The notes: generated by a model not told the origin, from the letters alone. A stretch of 64,000 bases of DNA from Bacteroidota bacterium (GCA_017857395.1 JAFMDF010000002.1:23719-87718), one strand, 5' to 3'. Numbered from the stretch's first letter, positions 8,766 to 18,547 are shown. A program made the numbers and translations.

Positions 8766-10721
8766 ATGATGAAGCAGTTTGTATTATTTGTTTTGGTCGC
8801 TTTGTTTTTACCACTAGGCATCAATGCACAAAATGAAGACCCTATCCTTTTTTCGGTAAAAAATAACCCAGTTCATGTTTCTGAGTTTTTATATATTTAT
8901 TCTAAAACGAACCGAGATAAAGCAGATTTTTCTAAAGCTTCCTTGGAAGAGTATTTAGACTTATATACTAAGTTTAAATTAAAAGTCCAGCGAGCAAAAG
9001 ACATGAAATTAGACACTATTCCTGCTTTGCAACAGGAATTGGCGGGCTATCGAAAGCAATTAGCAGATTCTTATTTATTGGATAAAGAGGTAACAGAGAA
9101 ATTAATAAGAGAAGCTTATGATCGTTCTTTGAAAGATATTAAGATTAGCCATATTATGGTTTCGCTTAAAAAGAATCCAACATCACAAGATACCCTTCTT
9201 GCATATAATCGAATTATGCAAATTAAAGGTAAATTAGACGGTGGTTCTGATTTTGTTAAAGTAGCTAAATCTTTATCAGATGATAAATCTGCTAAAACTA
9301 ATAATGGAAGTTTAGGATATTTTACTTCTCCATTTCCTAATGGTTTTTACGACTTTGAGTCTGCTGCGTATTCCTTGCCTAAAGGACAATATTCGCAGCC
9401 AGTTCGGACGCCAATTGGTTATCATATTATTCGAGTGGAAGATGTTCGACCTGCCAGAGGAGACATGGAGGCAGCTCATATTCTAATTAGGAAAGATGCA
9501 CAAAATCCTAAAGCGGATATCGATAGTGTTTACCAACAATTAGAGAATGGTTACGCATTTGAAGAAGCGGCAAAAACTTATTCTGCCGATAAAAAGACGG
9601 CTAGTAAAGGAGGATATATTGGTTTCTTTGGTATTAGTAAGTATGAAAAGAATTTTGAAGATGCTGCTTTTGCATTGACAGAAGATGGTGCTTATACAAA
9701 ACCAATACAAACCTTAGCGGGTTGGCACATTATCAAAAGAATTAGCCGCAAAGCTGCTCCTGACTATGATAAAGCAAAAGCTCGTTTAAAAGCAAAAATC
9801 CAAAAAGATGCTCGCTTTGACTTGGCTAAAAGTGCGATGGTAGAGCAGATAAAAAGAGAAAATGGTTTTAAATCTATGAGTGGCCCAATCAGCCGATTTG
9901 GCGCTAGTCTGGATAAAGAATTTTTAACCTACCGTTGGCAAGCACCTAAAACACCTTCTAAAGAAGTCATTTTTGCTTTAGGCAAGGATCAATATACGAT
10001 GGCTGATTTTACGACTTATTTGCAAAAAGAATCTCGAAAGAGAATGCAAATGGCAAAGTCAGGAACGGTAGTAGATGCTTTAACTAGTTTATATAAAGAT
10101 TACGTTACGGAAACAGCCTTAAAATATGAAGAACGGAATTTAGAGGCTAAATATCCTGACTTTAAGGCTTTGATGCGAGAATATGAAGAAGGTATTTTAT
10201 TATTTGAAATTACTAAGAAGGAAGTTTGGGACAAAGCTTCTCAAGATACAACTGGTTTAAGGAATTTCTACCAAAAAAATAAGCAAAAATATAAGTGGGG
10301 CAAACGAGCGGTGGTTAGTACTTATACATTAAATGATGCGGCTCACTTATCGGATAAAGTTGGCAAGTTTGCACAGAAGAATGATCCTGCTGCTGTTCTG
10401 GCGAAGTATAATAAAGATGGAAAAGAACCAGTCTCTCAACAAGAGACAATTGTAGAGCGAGGCCGAAATAAAAAAATAGACGCTTTAGATTGGAAACCGG
10501 GAGCACTTTCTAAAATGGAAATGGATAGAAAGAATAAAAAAATCACTTTTATGAAAGTGGAAAAAATTCTTGACCCTAGTACTAAAAAATTAAATGAAGC
10601 GAGAGGTTATGTCGTAGCAGATTATCAAGATTTTTTAGAAAAACAATGGTTAACAGAATTGAAAAAAGCCTATAAAGTACAAACGAATAAAAAAGTTTTT
10701 AAAGGCTTAGTTAAGAAATAA
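8766..10721 (+). CDS. Periplasmic PpiC-type peptidyl-prolyl isomerase, long form
   Basis: 651 residues with a Sec signal peptide (MMKQFVLFVLVALFLPLGINAQ, cleavage probably after about residue 21). A SurA-like N-terminal helical part (30-120) is followed by two parvulin domains: about 126-226 starting IKISHIMV and about 230-325 starting AAHILIRK, each with the closing GYHIIRVE / GWHIIKRI motif. The C-terminal 320 residues are a charged helical extension without assignment. First of three consecutive PPIase-type genes (8766, 10818, 11712) with short gaps, likely an operon for outer-membrane protein folding. It may also start at the second ATG (8769). Confidence 0.9.
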   Translation: MMKQFVLFVLVALFLPLGINAQNEDPILFSVKNNPVHVSEFLYIYSKTNRDKADFSKASLEEYLDLYTKFKLKVQRAKDMKLDTIPALQQELAGYRKQLADSYLLDKEVTEKLIREAYDRSLKDIKISHIMVSLKKNPTSQDTLLAYNRIMQIKGKLDGGSDFVKVAKSLSDDKSAKTNNGSLGYFTSPFPNGFYDFESAAYSLPKGQYSQPVRTPIGYHIIRVEDVRPARGDMEAAHILIRKDAQNPKADIDSVYQQLENGYAFEEAAKTYSADKKTASKGGYIGFFGISKYEKNFEDAAFALTEDGAYTKPIQTLAGWHIIKRISRKAAPDYDKAKARLKAKIQKDARFDLAKSAMVEQIKRENGFKSMSGPISRFGASLDKEFLTYRWQAPKTPSKEVIFALGKDQYTMADFTTYLQKESRKRMQMAKSGTVVDALTSLYKDYVTETALKYEERNLEAKYPDFKALMREYEEGILLFEITKKEVWDKASQDTTGLRNFYQKNKQKYKWGKRAVVSTYTLNDAAHLSDKVGKFAQKNDPAAVLAKYNKDGKEPVSQQETIVERGRNKKIDALDWKPGALSKMEMDRKNKKITFMKVEKILDPSTKKLNEARGYVVADYQDFLEKQWLTELKKAYKVQTNKKVFKGLVKK

Positions 10722-10817
10722 GACAATAATAGAAAGTATAATTTACGGCTATTGATTAGTAGTAAACTGTGCAGCTAAGAACTGTCTACTCTTTTATCAT
10801 TCACAACCTATAAACGA

Positions 10818-11693
10818 ATGTCGCTAAACCATACTAGTGTTTGGTTTTCAATTATTATAGGCATTTTATTTTTTGCCTGTCAAACTACACCTTCCGTTGA
10901 TGCAGTAACAGATAAGGTATTGGCTACTGTTCAAAATAAGTCCCTTTATCTCTCCGAATTAGATGGGATGCTTCCAGATGATACAAGCCCTGAAGATAGT
11001 GTTAAAATTATCAACGCTTATGTCGAACGATGGATTAGAAAGAGTTTATTAATGCAGGAAGCAGAAAGAAATATTCCTAAAGATTTGAATATTGATGAAC
11101 TGGTAAGAGATTATCGAGCATCTTTAGTTCAGCATACTTATGAACAGATGCTAGTAGAGCAAGAGTTGGATTCCTTAATTACCAAGCGAGAATTGAATGA
11201 GTTTTATGAACGCAATAAAGAGCAATATCAATTAGATGCGCCGATTATTCGTTGTAATTTCATTAAAATTCCACAGGATGCTCCGGACTTACCTGCAATA
11301 AGAACGCTTTGGCAAGCGAATAAAACGGAAGACCAACAAAAAATATTAGACCTTTGTAATAGAAATGCAACAGAATATTTGTTAGCAGATAGTATTTGGT
11401 ATAAAGTAGATTTAATTGCTAAGGAACTTCCAAAAGGAACAATTAGTAGTAATAATATTGGAAGTCGAAAAGCCTTTACGCTTCAAGATAATGATTTTTT
11501 TTACTTTTTTCGTTTATTTGAGTTAGTCAACCGAAAAGAGATTGCGCCTTTATCCTATATAGAAGACCAAGCAGCGAAAGTGATTTTGCATAGAAGAAAA
11601 ATAAAATTACTAGAAGAAAAAAAAGAGGAACTTTATGAGCAAAAAACAAACCAGATAAAGGTTTTTCCTTTTGCTCCAGTTGCTGAAAATTAA
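10818..11693 (+). CDS. SurA-operon lipoprotein, PpiC-related without a recognisable parvulin core
   Basis: 291 residues with a lipoprotein signal: hydrophobic stretch ending FFAC, Cys 21. After the lipid anchor the sequence 'VTDKVLATVQNKSLYLSELDGML' resembles the SurA N-terminal domain (compare the same region of the next gene), with helices down to about residue 130. The parvulin signature motifs are not visible, so it is probably a chaperone-like or inactive relative. Sandwiched between two parvulin genes, 19 nt before the next, so it is presumably part of the same envelope-folding complex. Confidence 0.75.
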   Translation: MSLNHTSVWFSIIIGILFFACQTTPSVDAVTDKVLATVQNKSLYLSELDGMLPDDTSPEDSVKIINAYVERWIRKSLLMQEAERNIPKDLNIDELVRDYRASLVQHTYEQMLVEQELDSLITKRELNEFYERNKEQYQLDAPIIRCNFIKIPQDAPDLPAIRTLWQANKTEDQQKILDLCNRNATEYLLADSIWYKVDLIAKELPKGTISSNNIGSRKAFTLQDNDFFYFFRLFELVNRKEIAPLSYIEDQAAKVILHRRKIKLLEEKKEELYEQKTNQIKVFPFAPVAEN

Positions 11694-11711
11694 ACCGTTC
11701 ATTTTAATAAT

Positions 11712-13079
11712 ATGAAAAATAGTATCATTCTTGTTTTTACCTTTTTACTAATGGCTCAGTTTAGCTTTAGTCAAGGAGTCGTCATTGATAAGGTAATTAG
11801 TAAAGTTGGAGGGGAGTTAGTTTTGCTTTCTGAATTAGAAGAACAATTTGCTTATGCCGCTAGTCAGAAAGAAGGAGGAATTCCTCCAGAGGCTAAATGT
11901 GTCATTTTAGAACAGATTCTAGCCCAAAAGCTTTTATTGAATCAATCTAGGCTAGATAGTATTGAAGTGAGTGAAGATGAAGTAGAAACCCAAATGAATG
12001 CTCGATTTGACCGGATTTTGCAGATGATGGGAGGCGATGTCACTCAATTTGAATCATTTTATGGACAATCGATTCCTCAGGCTAAAGAAACTATGCGAGC
12101 AGAATTAAAGAATCAATTATTGACGGATAGAATGCGGTCGGAGGTGCTGAATTCTATCAATGTAACTCCTTCAGAGGTAAAAGCTTTTTTCGATAGAATT
12201 CCTAAAGATAGTTTACCTTATTTTAGTTCAGAAGTGGAAGTCCGAGAGATTGTCATGAAACCAGAAGTCAATGCAGAACAAGATAGATTGGCTAGAGAAA
12301 AGCTAGAAGACATTAGAAAACGAGTAATAGAAGGGGGAGAAGATTTTGCAGATTTAGCTCGTAAATTTTCTGACGATCCTGGTTCTGCCAGATTAGGTGG
12401 TGATCTAGGAATGACTAAAAGAGGAAGTTTTGTTCCCGAATTTGAAGCGGCAGCTTATAATTTAAAGAATAAAGATTTTTCAAAAGTGATTAAATCTGAA
12501 TTTGGTTATCACTTTATTCAATTATTAGAAAGAAGGGGGAATTCTATTTATACACGACATATTTTAATTAAACCAGAAATTACAGAAGCGGATTTGGAAT
12601 TAACTATTCAAAGGTTGGATAGTGTAAGAATGTTAATAGCATCTGATTCTATTACCTTCTCTGTTGCCGTAAAAAGGTACTCTAATGATAAAGTTCAGAG
12701 TTATAATAATGATGGTTTAATTGTAAATCCTCAATCAAATAATGCTATTTTTGAACAAGGAGATTTAGATACAGATATATATTTTACCATTGACAGCATG
12801 GAAGTTGGACAAGTTTCGGCGCCCTTTATGTACTTAGACCCAAGAGGCGAACAATTATTCAGAATCGTTATGCTTCAGTCTCGTACAAAACCTCATATCG
12901 CAAGTTTGGCGACAGACTATTCTAAAATCCAGAAAGCAGCAGTGAATGAGAAAAAGTCTGAATATATCACCAATTGGGTAGATGATAGAGTTGAGGCAAC
13001 ATTTATTGATATTGATAAAGAATATATAGGCTGCCCTTCCCTAGGAAAATGGTTAAAAGGTACAACTATTAAACCCTAA
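11712..13079 (+). CDS. surA: SurA-like periplasmic chaperone / peptidyl-prolyl isomerase
   Basis: 455 residues, close to the usual SurA length. A Sec signal peptide (about 1-20, ending FSFSQG) precedes a SurA N-terminal domain beginning VIDKVISKVGGELVLLSELE. Parvulin domain 1 spans about 175-275 (EVREIVMKPE, then LGGDLGMTKRGSFVPEFE, ending FGYHFIQLLE); a second, weaker parvulin domain starts at YTRHILIKPE (about 279). It escorts unfolded outer-membrane proteins through the periplasm. Last gene of the three-gene cluster; terminator at 13101-13150. Confidence 0.92.
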   Translation: MKNSIILVFTFLLMAQFSFSQGVVIDKVISKVGGELVLLSELEEQFAYAASQKEGGIPPEAKCVILEQILAQKLLLNQSRLDSIEVSEDEVETQMNARFDRILQMMGGDVTQFESFYGQSIPQAKETMRAELKNQLLTDRMRSEVLNSINVTPSEVKAFFDRIPKDSLPYFSSEVEVREIVMKPEVNAEQDRLAREKLEDIRKRVIEGGEDFADLARKFSDDPGSARLGGDLGMTKRGSFVPEFEAAAYNLKNKDFSKVIKSEFGYHFIQLLERRGNSIYTRHILIKPEITEADLELTIQRLDSVRMLIASDSITFSVAVKRYSNDKVQSYNNDGLIVNPQSNNAIFEQGDLDTDIYFTIDSMEVGQVSAPFMYLDPRGEQLFRIVMLQSRTKPHIASLATDYSKIQKAAVNEKKSEYITNWVDDRVEATFIDIDKEYIGCPSLGKWLKGTTIKP

Positions 13080-13100
13080 ATTTATCTATTAGAATGAGTA

Positions 13101-13150
13101 TTAAGAAAGCGGCTAGGTGAATGATTCATCTAGCCGCTTTCTTAATTTTT
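13101..13150 (+). terminator. Terminator of the SurA operon
   Basis: Perfect 16-bp stem (13101-13116 with 13130-13145), extendable through the loop with one G-U pair, followed by a T-rich tail to 13150. Confidence 0.88.
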
Positions 13151-13175
13151 AGCCTAACTATTGTAACCAAATAAA

Positions 13176-13183
13176 TAATTTTG
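13176..13183 (+). promoter_or_regulatory. Putative -7 box (TAATTTTG) of the pentapeptide-repeat gene
   Basis: Exact TAnnTTTG match 32 nt before the ATG at 13215. The nearest upstream TTG (13161-13163) is too close for a standard -33 element. Confidence 0.4.
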
Positions 13184-13214
13184 TAATTTTATGTAAAATT
13201 TTTGATTACAAACA

Positions 13215-13817
13215 ATGATAAATTCAACAATATTAGATTATTTTCCGTTTTGTACGCTCCAAGGTGCGGATAGCTCGATGATTAATAAATCTCGCATTGA
13301 ACAATTAACTTTAAAAAATGCACCATTACCAATCCTTCGTATAGCAACCATGATTAAAAGGCATTTGGCGTTTTTACAAAACGGTGGTGCTGGAGGGAAG
13401 TGGAAAATGATTCATATTAAAGGAATCGTTTTAGCGCTCTATTTTGGTCCCGAAGTTACAACAGGGGAACAGGCAAATTTTGAGTTACAACAATTGCCGA
13501 ATGGAGTGAATTTGAAAGAAATTATTTTACCCTTTGCTAATTTCTGTTCGAGTAAGATAGAGCAAGTCAATTTTCAGTCGGCTGATTTATCTTATAGTGT
13601 TTTTACAGATGTTTTTGCTAAAAATGCCTGTTTCCAAAATGCTAATTTAGCCTATGTTGATTTTACTAGGGCAGATTTAGAAAATGCTAACTTTGCTAAT
13701 GCTAACCTTGTTGGCGCAGACTTTGAAAATTGTAATTTGAAAGGGGCTAATTTTAAGGGAGCTAATTTGAGTAAAACAAGATTTCCTGGGGCAGATTTAA
13801 CGAATGTGTATATATAA
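13215..13817 (+). CDS. Pentapeptide-repeat protein
   Basis: 200 residues, no signal peptide. Residues about 1-100 have no recognised domain. From about 113 onward the chain is a run of A(D/N)LxX-type pentapeptides (SADLSY, NANLAYVDF, ADLENANF, ANLVGADF, NLKGANFKGANL), expected to form a right-handed quadrilateral beta-helix of about four coils. Such proteins often bind other proteins; Qnr-like members mimic DNA. No evidence selects a function. Own promoter candidate and a strong terminator, so monocistronic. Confidence 0.85.
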   Translation: MINSTILDYFPFCTLQGADSSMINKSRIEQLTLKNAPLPILRIATMIKRHLAFLQNGGAGGKWKMIHIKGIVLALYFGPEVTTGEQANFELQQLPNGVNLKEIILPFANFCSSKIEQVNFQSADLSYSVFTDVFAKNACFQNANLAYVDFTRADLENANFANANLVGADFENCNLKGANFKGANLSKTRFPGADLTNVYI

Positions 13818-13852
13818 AAAAACGGTATTTGTTTGACAAATACCGTTTTTTT
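13816..13852. terminator. Bidirectional terminator
   Basis: Perfect 16-bp stem (13816-13831 with 13837-13852) with a 5-nt loop, seven A on the left and seven T on the right. Lies between the convergent pentapeptide (+) and TPR (-) genes. Confidence 0.92.
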
Positions 13853-13876
13853 ATATGGTAACTTTTATTAAGAGAA

Positions 13877-14914
13877 TTAAGCAAATTCTGCCATCAATTT
13901 TACCGCTTTTTTAGATCCCAACTTAGCAGCTTGTTTCCAATCCTTTACAAAACCTTTCTTTCCTGCTTTTTGAAGGGCAATACCTCTATAAACTAAAGGA
14001 TCTGATTCCAGCACATTCTCCGCAGTTTCTTGCTCTAGCTTTACTGCTTCATTAAATGCCGCAACAGCTTCTGGATAGTTACCTAATTCCAGTAAAGTTT
14101 GCCCGTATTTAGTGAAGATATATTTTTTCCATTTATTATTAGAATCACCGGGCAAAAATTTTCTTAGAGAAAATAGCTTGAATTCTAAAGATGCACCTTG
14201 AAAATCACCTGTCTTTGCTAAACATTCTCCCTTAATTCGGCGTGATTTCCAATAAATAGATTGTAATGGAATAGATTTCTTAATACTCTGATCTAAATCT
14301 TGAACAGCTTTATCTAATTCTCCTTTTAGAATATAAATATTAGCTCTTCCAAAATAAGGGTCAGAATTATTTGAATAGATATTGATGCTTTTTGTAAAAT
14401 CATACAAAGCATCATTATAATTTTTTAATTGATAGTTGATAAAACCTCTTCTTTCATAAGCTTGCGCATGACGCTCATACTTTAAAATGGCTGTATTCAA
14501 TGCATCCATTGCTTCCTTCTCCTTTCCTTCTTCTTGCACTAATTGCCTTCCTTTACGGAAAGCTTTTACTGCCATCTTATCACTATGCGGTTCAATGATT
14601 ACATGTTCTTTTATCTTACCATGTTCTATTGCCCAGCCACTCATTTGGCCAGCAACAGCGAATTGAGCAAGATATTCTAGTAAATTAACCGTTCCTTTCC
14701 ATTTCTTATTGGAACTGTGAATAACTACTCTAGGTAAATTGACACAAGCTTTTGCTTCAACGAAAAGTTCTTCTTCGTCGAATAGTACGTCGTTTTTGTA
14801 ATAATTTTCTATTCGGCGTAAGTACATTTTGTGTACCTTTTTGTAGCTTTTTTCGCTACCAAATTCGAGACACCCTTTGAAAATAATTTTTAAACTTTGA
14901 TCCTTCACTACCAT
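13877..14914 (-). CDS. Cytosolic TPR-repeat protein
   Basis: 345 residues without signal peptide or membrane segment. The N-terminal about 115 residues contain 'VVIHSSNKKWKGTVNLLEYLA' and are not assigned. From about residue 119 several tetratricopeptide repeats follow (AYERRGFINYQLKNYNDAL, PYFGRANIYILKGELDKAV, KYGQTLLELGNYPEAV), with a basic C-terminus rich in GKK/GSKK. Likely a scaffold in a protein complex; the partner is unknown. The 5' flank is the long 864-nt gap before uvrB. Confidence 0.8.
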   Translation of the reverse strand: MVVKDQSLKIIFKGCLEFGSEKSYKKVHKMYLRRIENYYKNDVLFDEEELFVEAKACVNLPRVVIHSSNKKWKGTVNLLEYLAQFAVAGQMSGWAIEHGKIKEHVIIEPHSDKMAVKAFRKGRQLVQEEGKEKEAMDALNTAILKYERHAQAYERRGFINYQLKNYNDALYDFTKSINIYSNNSDPYFGRANIYILKGELDKAVQDLDQSIKKSIPLQSIYWKSRRIKGECLAKTGDFQGASLEFKLFSLRKFLPGDSNNKWKKYIFTKYGQTLLELGNYPEAVAAFNEAVKLEQETAENVLESDPLVYRGIALQKAGKKGFVKDWKQAAKLGSKKAVKLMAEFA

Positions 14915-15778
14915 GATACCGTTGTTTTTAGAGGACTTTTATACCGTTTTTGTTCTATTATCATTCTATTTTCCCTTCTATTTAAGAAATTTTCTCAGAT
15001 TTTGTTGATTGAGTAAGGAATAACCTTGGTTTATCTCAACCTTTTATTATTAGTCCCTCATAAATAACTGGGCGTAGTATTTTGTTTGATTTTAGTTGAA
15101 TATAATTCGTTTGCCTAACGATTTAGTAATTAATACTAACAGGCAAAAGGAATGGCCTTAATTTAATGTTGCACTCCGTTTTCTCGTGTATGTTTACTTA
15201 ATTTATTTCTTGTCCCTGGATTAAAGATGTATTCTTCTTGATATGTTAGGACTTATTGTAAGGTTAGTTTCACCTAAAACAGCTACAAATATAGTCTTTA
15301 TAAACTATAAAATCAACTAAATTTTATTTTTTTTGCTTCTAAATGACTAATAATCAAGGAGAAAGCTATTTTTTTACTTTTCTAGTGAACCTTTTTCTTA
15401 TTTAAAGAGTACGAAATCGCTATAAAAATGACCTGTTACTAATACATTTAAAATATTTGTATTCAAATATTTTAAAGAGTAAACCTTGTTACACGAATGA
15501 GAATTTGGTTTATTTTTTATTTGGCATATAGATATTCTTAATAAATACTAGAATGACTACTTTATTATTTGAATAGTAAAGTAGATTTTCTTTTTCTCGT
15601 TCAAATTTCTTTCACCTTCCTTAACTCCTCTTTTTTATTTATTTTTACAATCAAAGAAGGATCTATAAAAAGTATTCAGATTTTGACTTTTCTTTTGGTC
15701 TTTTTCAATTAAGTACTCCATTCATTTTAAATAAATGAAGTACTTGTTACTTCAAATACTTACTTATCACAACATAAA
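14915..15778. other. 864-nt region without a gene, upstream of uvrB
   Basis: The longest gene-free stretch in the window, very AT-rich. It contains a perfect 13-bp inverted repeat with a 4-nt loop (15447-15476). A minus-strand TATATTTG box lies at 15286-15293, far (372 nt) from the TPR gene start, and a weaker hairpin built on aagtact/agtactt lies around 15713-15746, just before uvrB. The motif tttaaagagta occurs twice (near 15400 and at 15471). No tRNA or protein was recognised. Confidence 0.5.
15447..15476. repeat. Perfect AT-rich inverted repeat
   Basis: Arms 15447-15459 and 15464-15476 are exact reverse complements (13 bp), loop TATT. There is no T-run after it, so a terminator is unlikely. 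It could be a protein-binding site or an RNA stem. Confidence 0.7.
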
Positions 15779-17791
15779 ATGGGATTTAACTTAAGTTCTC
15801 CTTTTAAACCAACAGGTGACCAGCCTCAAGCGATTCAACAATTAATTGAAGGCATTAATGCTGGTGATACCGCCCAAACATTATTAGGGGTAACAGGTTC
15901 TGGTAAGACCTTCACAATGGCAAATGTCATTAAAGAATTAAATCGACCAACCTTAGTATTAACCCATAATAAGACCCTTACTGCTCAATTATATGGAGAA
16001 TTCCGAGAATTCTTTCCTGATAATGCGGTAGAATATTTTGTCTCTTATTACGACTATTATCAACCAGAAGCATACATTATGACTTCTGATACTTTTATAG
16101 AAAAAGATTTACAAATAAATGAGGAGGTTGATAAACTTCGATTGAGAGCAACTTCTTCACTTTTGTCCGGTCGAAGAGATATTATCATTGTTGCTTCGGT
16201 TTCTTGTATTTACGGGATGGGAAATCCAGAGGATTATAAAACAGGGATTATTCGGTTGCATAAGGGATTAGTCGTTACTAGAAATACCTTTTTGTACCAA
16301 TTGGTTGGGATTTTATATTCTAGAACAGAAGTGGACTTTAAGAGGGCTACTTTTAGGGTTCGTGGAGATACGATTGACATCAATTTGCCTTATGTAGATT
16401 ATGGTTATAGAATCACCTTCTTTGGAGATGAAATTGAAGATATTGAGCGAATAGAAATTGAAACGGGAAAAAGAATTGAATCTTTAGAAACAGCGGCTAT
16501 TTTTCCTGCAAATTTATACATTGCTCCTAAAGATAAGATGAATCAAATTCTTCGAGATATTGAAGATGAATTATATGCTCAGCAAAAATACTTTGAACGA
16601 GAGTCTCGACTTACAGAAGCGCAAAGGATTAAAGAGCGGGTGACTTTTGATTTAGAAATGATGCGAGAATTAGGCTATTGTAATGGGGTAGAAAATTATT
16701 CTCGATATTTTGATGGCCGTAATCCAGGCAATCGTCCTTTTTGTTTACTTGACTATTTTCCAGACGATTATTTAATGATTATTGACGAAAGTCATGTAAC
16801 GATACCACAAGTTAGAGGAATGTGGGGTGGCGATAGAGCAAGAAAACTCAATTTGGTCAATTTTGGTTTTCGACTGCCTTCGGCAATGGATAACAGACCT
16901 TTAAATTTTACAGAATTTGAAACTTTAATCAATCAAGTCGTCTTTGTAAGTGCAACGCCAAGTGATTATGAATTGGAGCAAACAGGCGGTGTATTTGTAG
17001 AACAAATTATTAGACCAACAGGCTTACTAGATCCACCAATCGAAGTGCGACCAAGCATGAATCAAATTGACGATTTATTAGATGAAATTCACCAAAGAAT
17101 TGAAAAACAAGAACGGGTTTTAGTAACGACTTTGACCAAAAGAATGTCAGAAGAATTAAGTAAATATTTTGCTAAAGTCAATTTAAAATGTCGCTATATT
17201 CACTCAGAGGTTGATACGATGGAACGGGTTGAAATTCTCAGAGATTTACGATTGGGTGTTTTCGATGTTTTAATTGGTGTTAATCTTTTAAGAGAAGGGT
17301 TAGATTTACCTGAAGTCTCTTTAGTAGCTATTTTAGACGCAGATAAAGAAGGTTTTTTAAGGAATGATAAATCGCTTACCCAAACAGCGGGACGAGCGGC
17401 AAGAAACGTGAATGGTTTAGTTATTTTTTATGCGGATAAAGTAACGGACTCTATGCAACGGACCATTGATGAGACTATTAGAAGACGCTCTATACAAATG
17501 GCATATAATGAGAAGCATGGTATTACACCTAAGACTGTTACTAAGACGAGAGAAGAAATTATGAGCCAAGGATCTATACTAGATATCCGAGGTAGTAAAA
17601 CGAATGCCTACATCGAACCTGATGAGTTAAGTATTGCAGCTGACCCGATTATAGAATATATGACCAAAGATCAAATTGCAAAAATGGTTGCGGAGACAGA
17701 ACGAAAAATGAAGAAGGCAGCTAAGGAATTAGACTTCATTTCTGCTGCTCAGTATCGAGACGAATTATTTGCGCTGAAGAAAAAATTATAA
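15779..17791 (+). CDS. uvrB: Excinuclease ABC subunit B
   Basis: DNA-damage recognition helicase-like subunit of UvrABC nucleotide excision repair. 670 residues, standard. Walker A GVTGSGKT at 37-44; beta-hairpin segment YYDYYQPEAYI about 91-101; IDESHVT Walker B/DExH region; helicase motif VI region TQTAGRAARN; C-terminal UVR domain (DFISAAQYRDELFALKK) binding UvrC. ATG at 15779 directly precedes the conserved FNLSSPFKPTGDQP start. Followed by a hairpin terminator. Confidence 0.98.
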   Translation: MGFNLSSPFKPTGDQPQAIQQLIEGINAGDTAQTLLGVTGSGKTFTMANVIKELNRPTLVLTHNKTLTAQLYGEFREFFPDNAVEYFVSYYDYYQPEAYIMTSDTFIEKDLQINEEVDKLRLRATSSLLSGRRDIIIVASVSCIYGMGNPEDYKTGIIRLHKGLVVTRNTFLYQLVGILYSRTEVDFKRATFRVRGDTIDINLPYVDYGYRITFFGDEIEDIERIEIETGKRIESLETAAIFPANLYIAPKDKMNQILRDIEDELYAQQKYFERESRLTEAQRIKERVTFDLEMMRELGYCNGVENYSRYFDGRNPGNRPFCLLDYFPDDYLMIIDESHVTIPQVRGMWGGDRARKLNLVNFGFRLPSAMDNRPLNFTEFETLINQVVFVSATPSDYELEQTGGVFVEQIIRPTGLLDPPIEVRPSMNQIDDLLDEIHQRIEKQERVLVTTLTKRMSEELSKYFAKVNLKCRYIHSEVDTMERVEILRDLRLGVFDVLIGVNLLREGLDLPEVSLVAILDADKEGFLRNDKSLTQTAGRAARNVNGLVIFYADKVTDSMQRTIDETIRRRSIQMAYNEKHGITPKTVTKTREEIMSQGSILDIRGSKTNAYIEPDELSIAADPIIEYMTKDQIAKMVAETERKMKKAAKELDFISAAQYRDELFALKKKL

Positions 17792-17808
17792 GAGATAAAG
17801 AAAAAGTG

Positions 17809-17850
17809 AATTTACATGCTTCTTTGACTCAAGAAGTATGTAAATTTATT
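17809..17850. terminator. Terminator between uvrB and the CBS gene
   Basis: 16-bp stem with one G-U pair (17809-17824 with 17831-17846), 6-nt loop, T-rich tail on the plus strand and T-rich flank on the minus strand. The genes are convergent. Confidence 0.8.
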
Positions 17851-17881
17851 TTATCTCACTGCTAAAGGGTAACTTCAAGAT

Positions 17882-18547
17882 TTACACATTCAAATAAGCC
17901 ATCAAAGAATCATAACGTTCCTTAATCGTATTATTAAATTGTTCTTCTGAGAAAGTGGCTTTGATCGTATATTCAAATCGTTCAAAAGTAGAAATAATAC
18001 TTCCCAAATCAGGTCGATTAATTTTTAAGGTTACATCAATTAACATCGAAGCCGATTCTAGGCTAGAGGTAACAAAAGAACTTAAAATAACAGCGCCTTC
18101 CGATTCGACGATTCTAGCAATTTCTGCCAAAGAATAATCTCTTCGATTGACTTCTAGTATAAGAATACTTCCTGGTTCTGTAAAAGAGCCAATATGGGCA
18201 AAATAATGAATTAAATCTTCTTGAGAAATTAGCCCTATATATTCTTCTTCCACATTCACCACAGGCATTAAAGTCAATTTCTGTTGAGATAAAACCTTAA
18301 TGACTTCATACAAATGGTCATTCTCTTTCACGTAAGGTCGGTAAGTCGATAACCGATAGGAACCGACTGCTTCTTCTACATCAAAATTCAAAATATCATC
18401 TTCAGAAATCAACCCTAATAACTGTTTATTATTAACGATTGGTAAGTGTCGAACACCAAATTCATTCATAATAGACAAAGCTTCATTGCCTGAATCTGAA
18501 GTTCGGAGTGGAATTATTTCATTAGAAACTAAAGTTTTGGCTAACAT
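17882..18547 (-). CDS. Tandem CBS-domain protein with ACT-like C-terminus
   Basis: 221 residues. Residues about 5-60 and 70-125 form a CBS pair (GVRHLPIVNNKQLLGLISEDD; LTLMPVVNVEEEYIGLISQED), a module that typically binds adenine nucleotides. Residues about 135-221 look like an ACT-type alpha/beta domain (ILILEVNRRDYSLAEIARIVESEGA). Cytosolic; probably a nucleotide-responsive regulator. Such stand-alone CBS proteins are widespread in Bacteroidota. The minus-strand TM2 gene lies upstream after 64 nt and may share its transcript. Confidence 0.85.
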   Translation of the reverse strand: MLAKTLVSNEIIPLRTSDSGNEALSIMNEFGVRHLPIVNNKQLLGLISEDDILNFDVEEAVGSYRLSTYRPYVKENDHLYEVIKVLSQQKLTLMPVVNVEEEYIGLISQEDLIHYFAHIGSFTEPGSILILEVNRRDYSLAEIARIVESEGAVILSSFVTSSLESASMLIDVTLKINRPDLGSIISTFERFEYTIKATFSEEQFNNTIKERYDSLMAYLNV

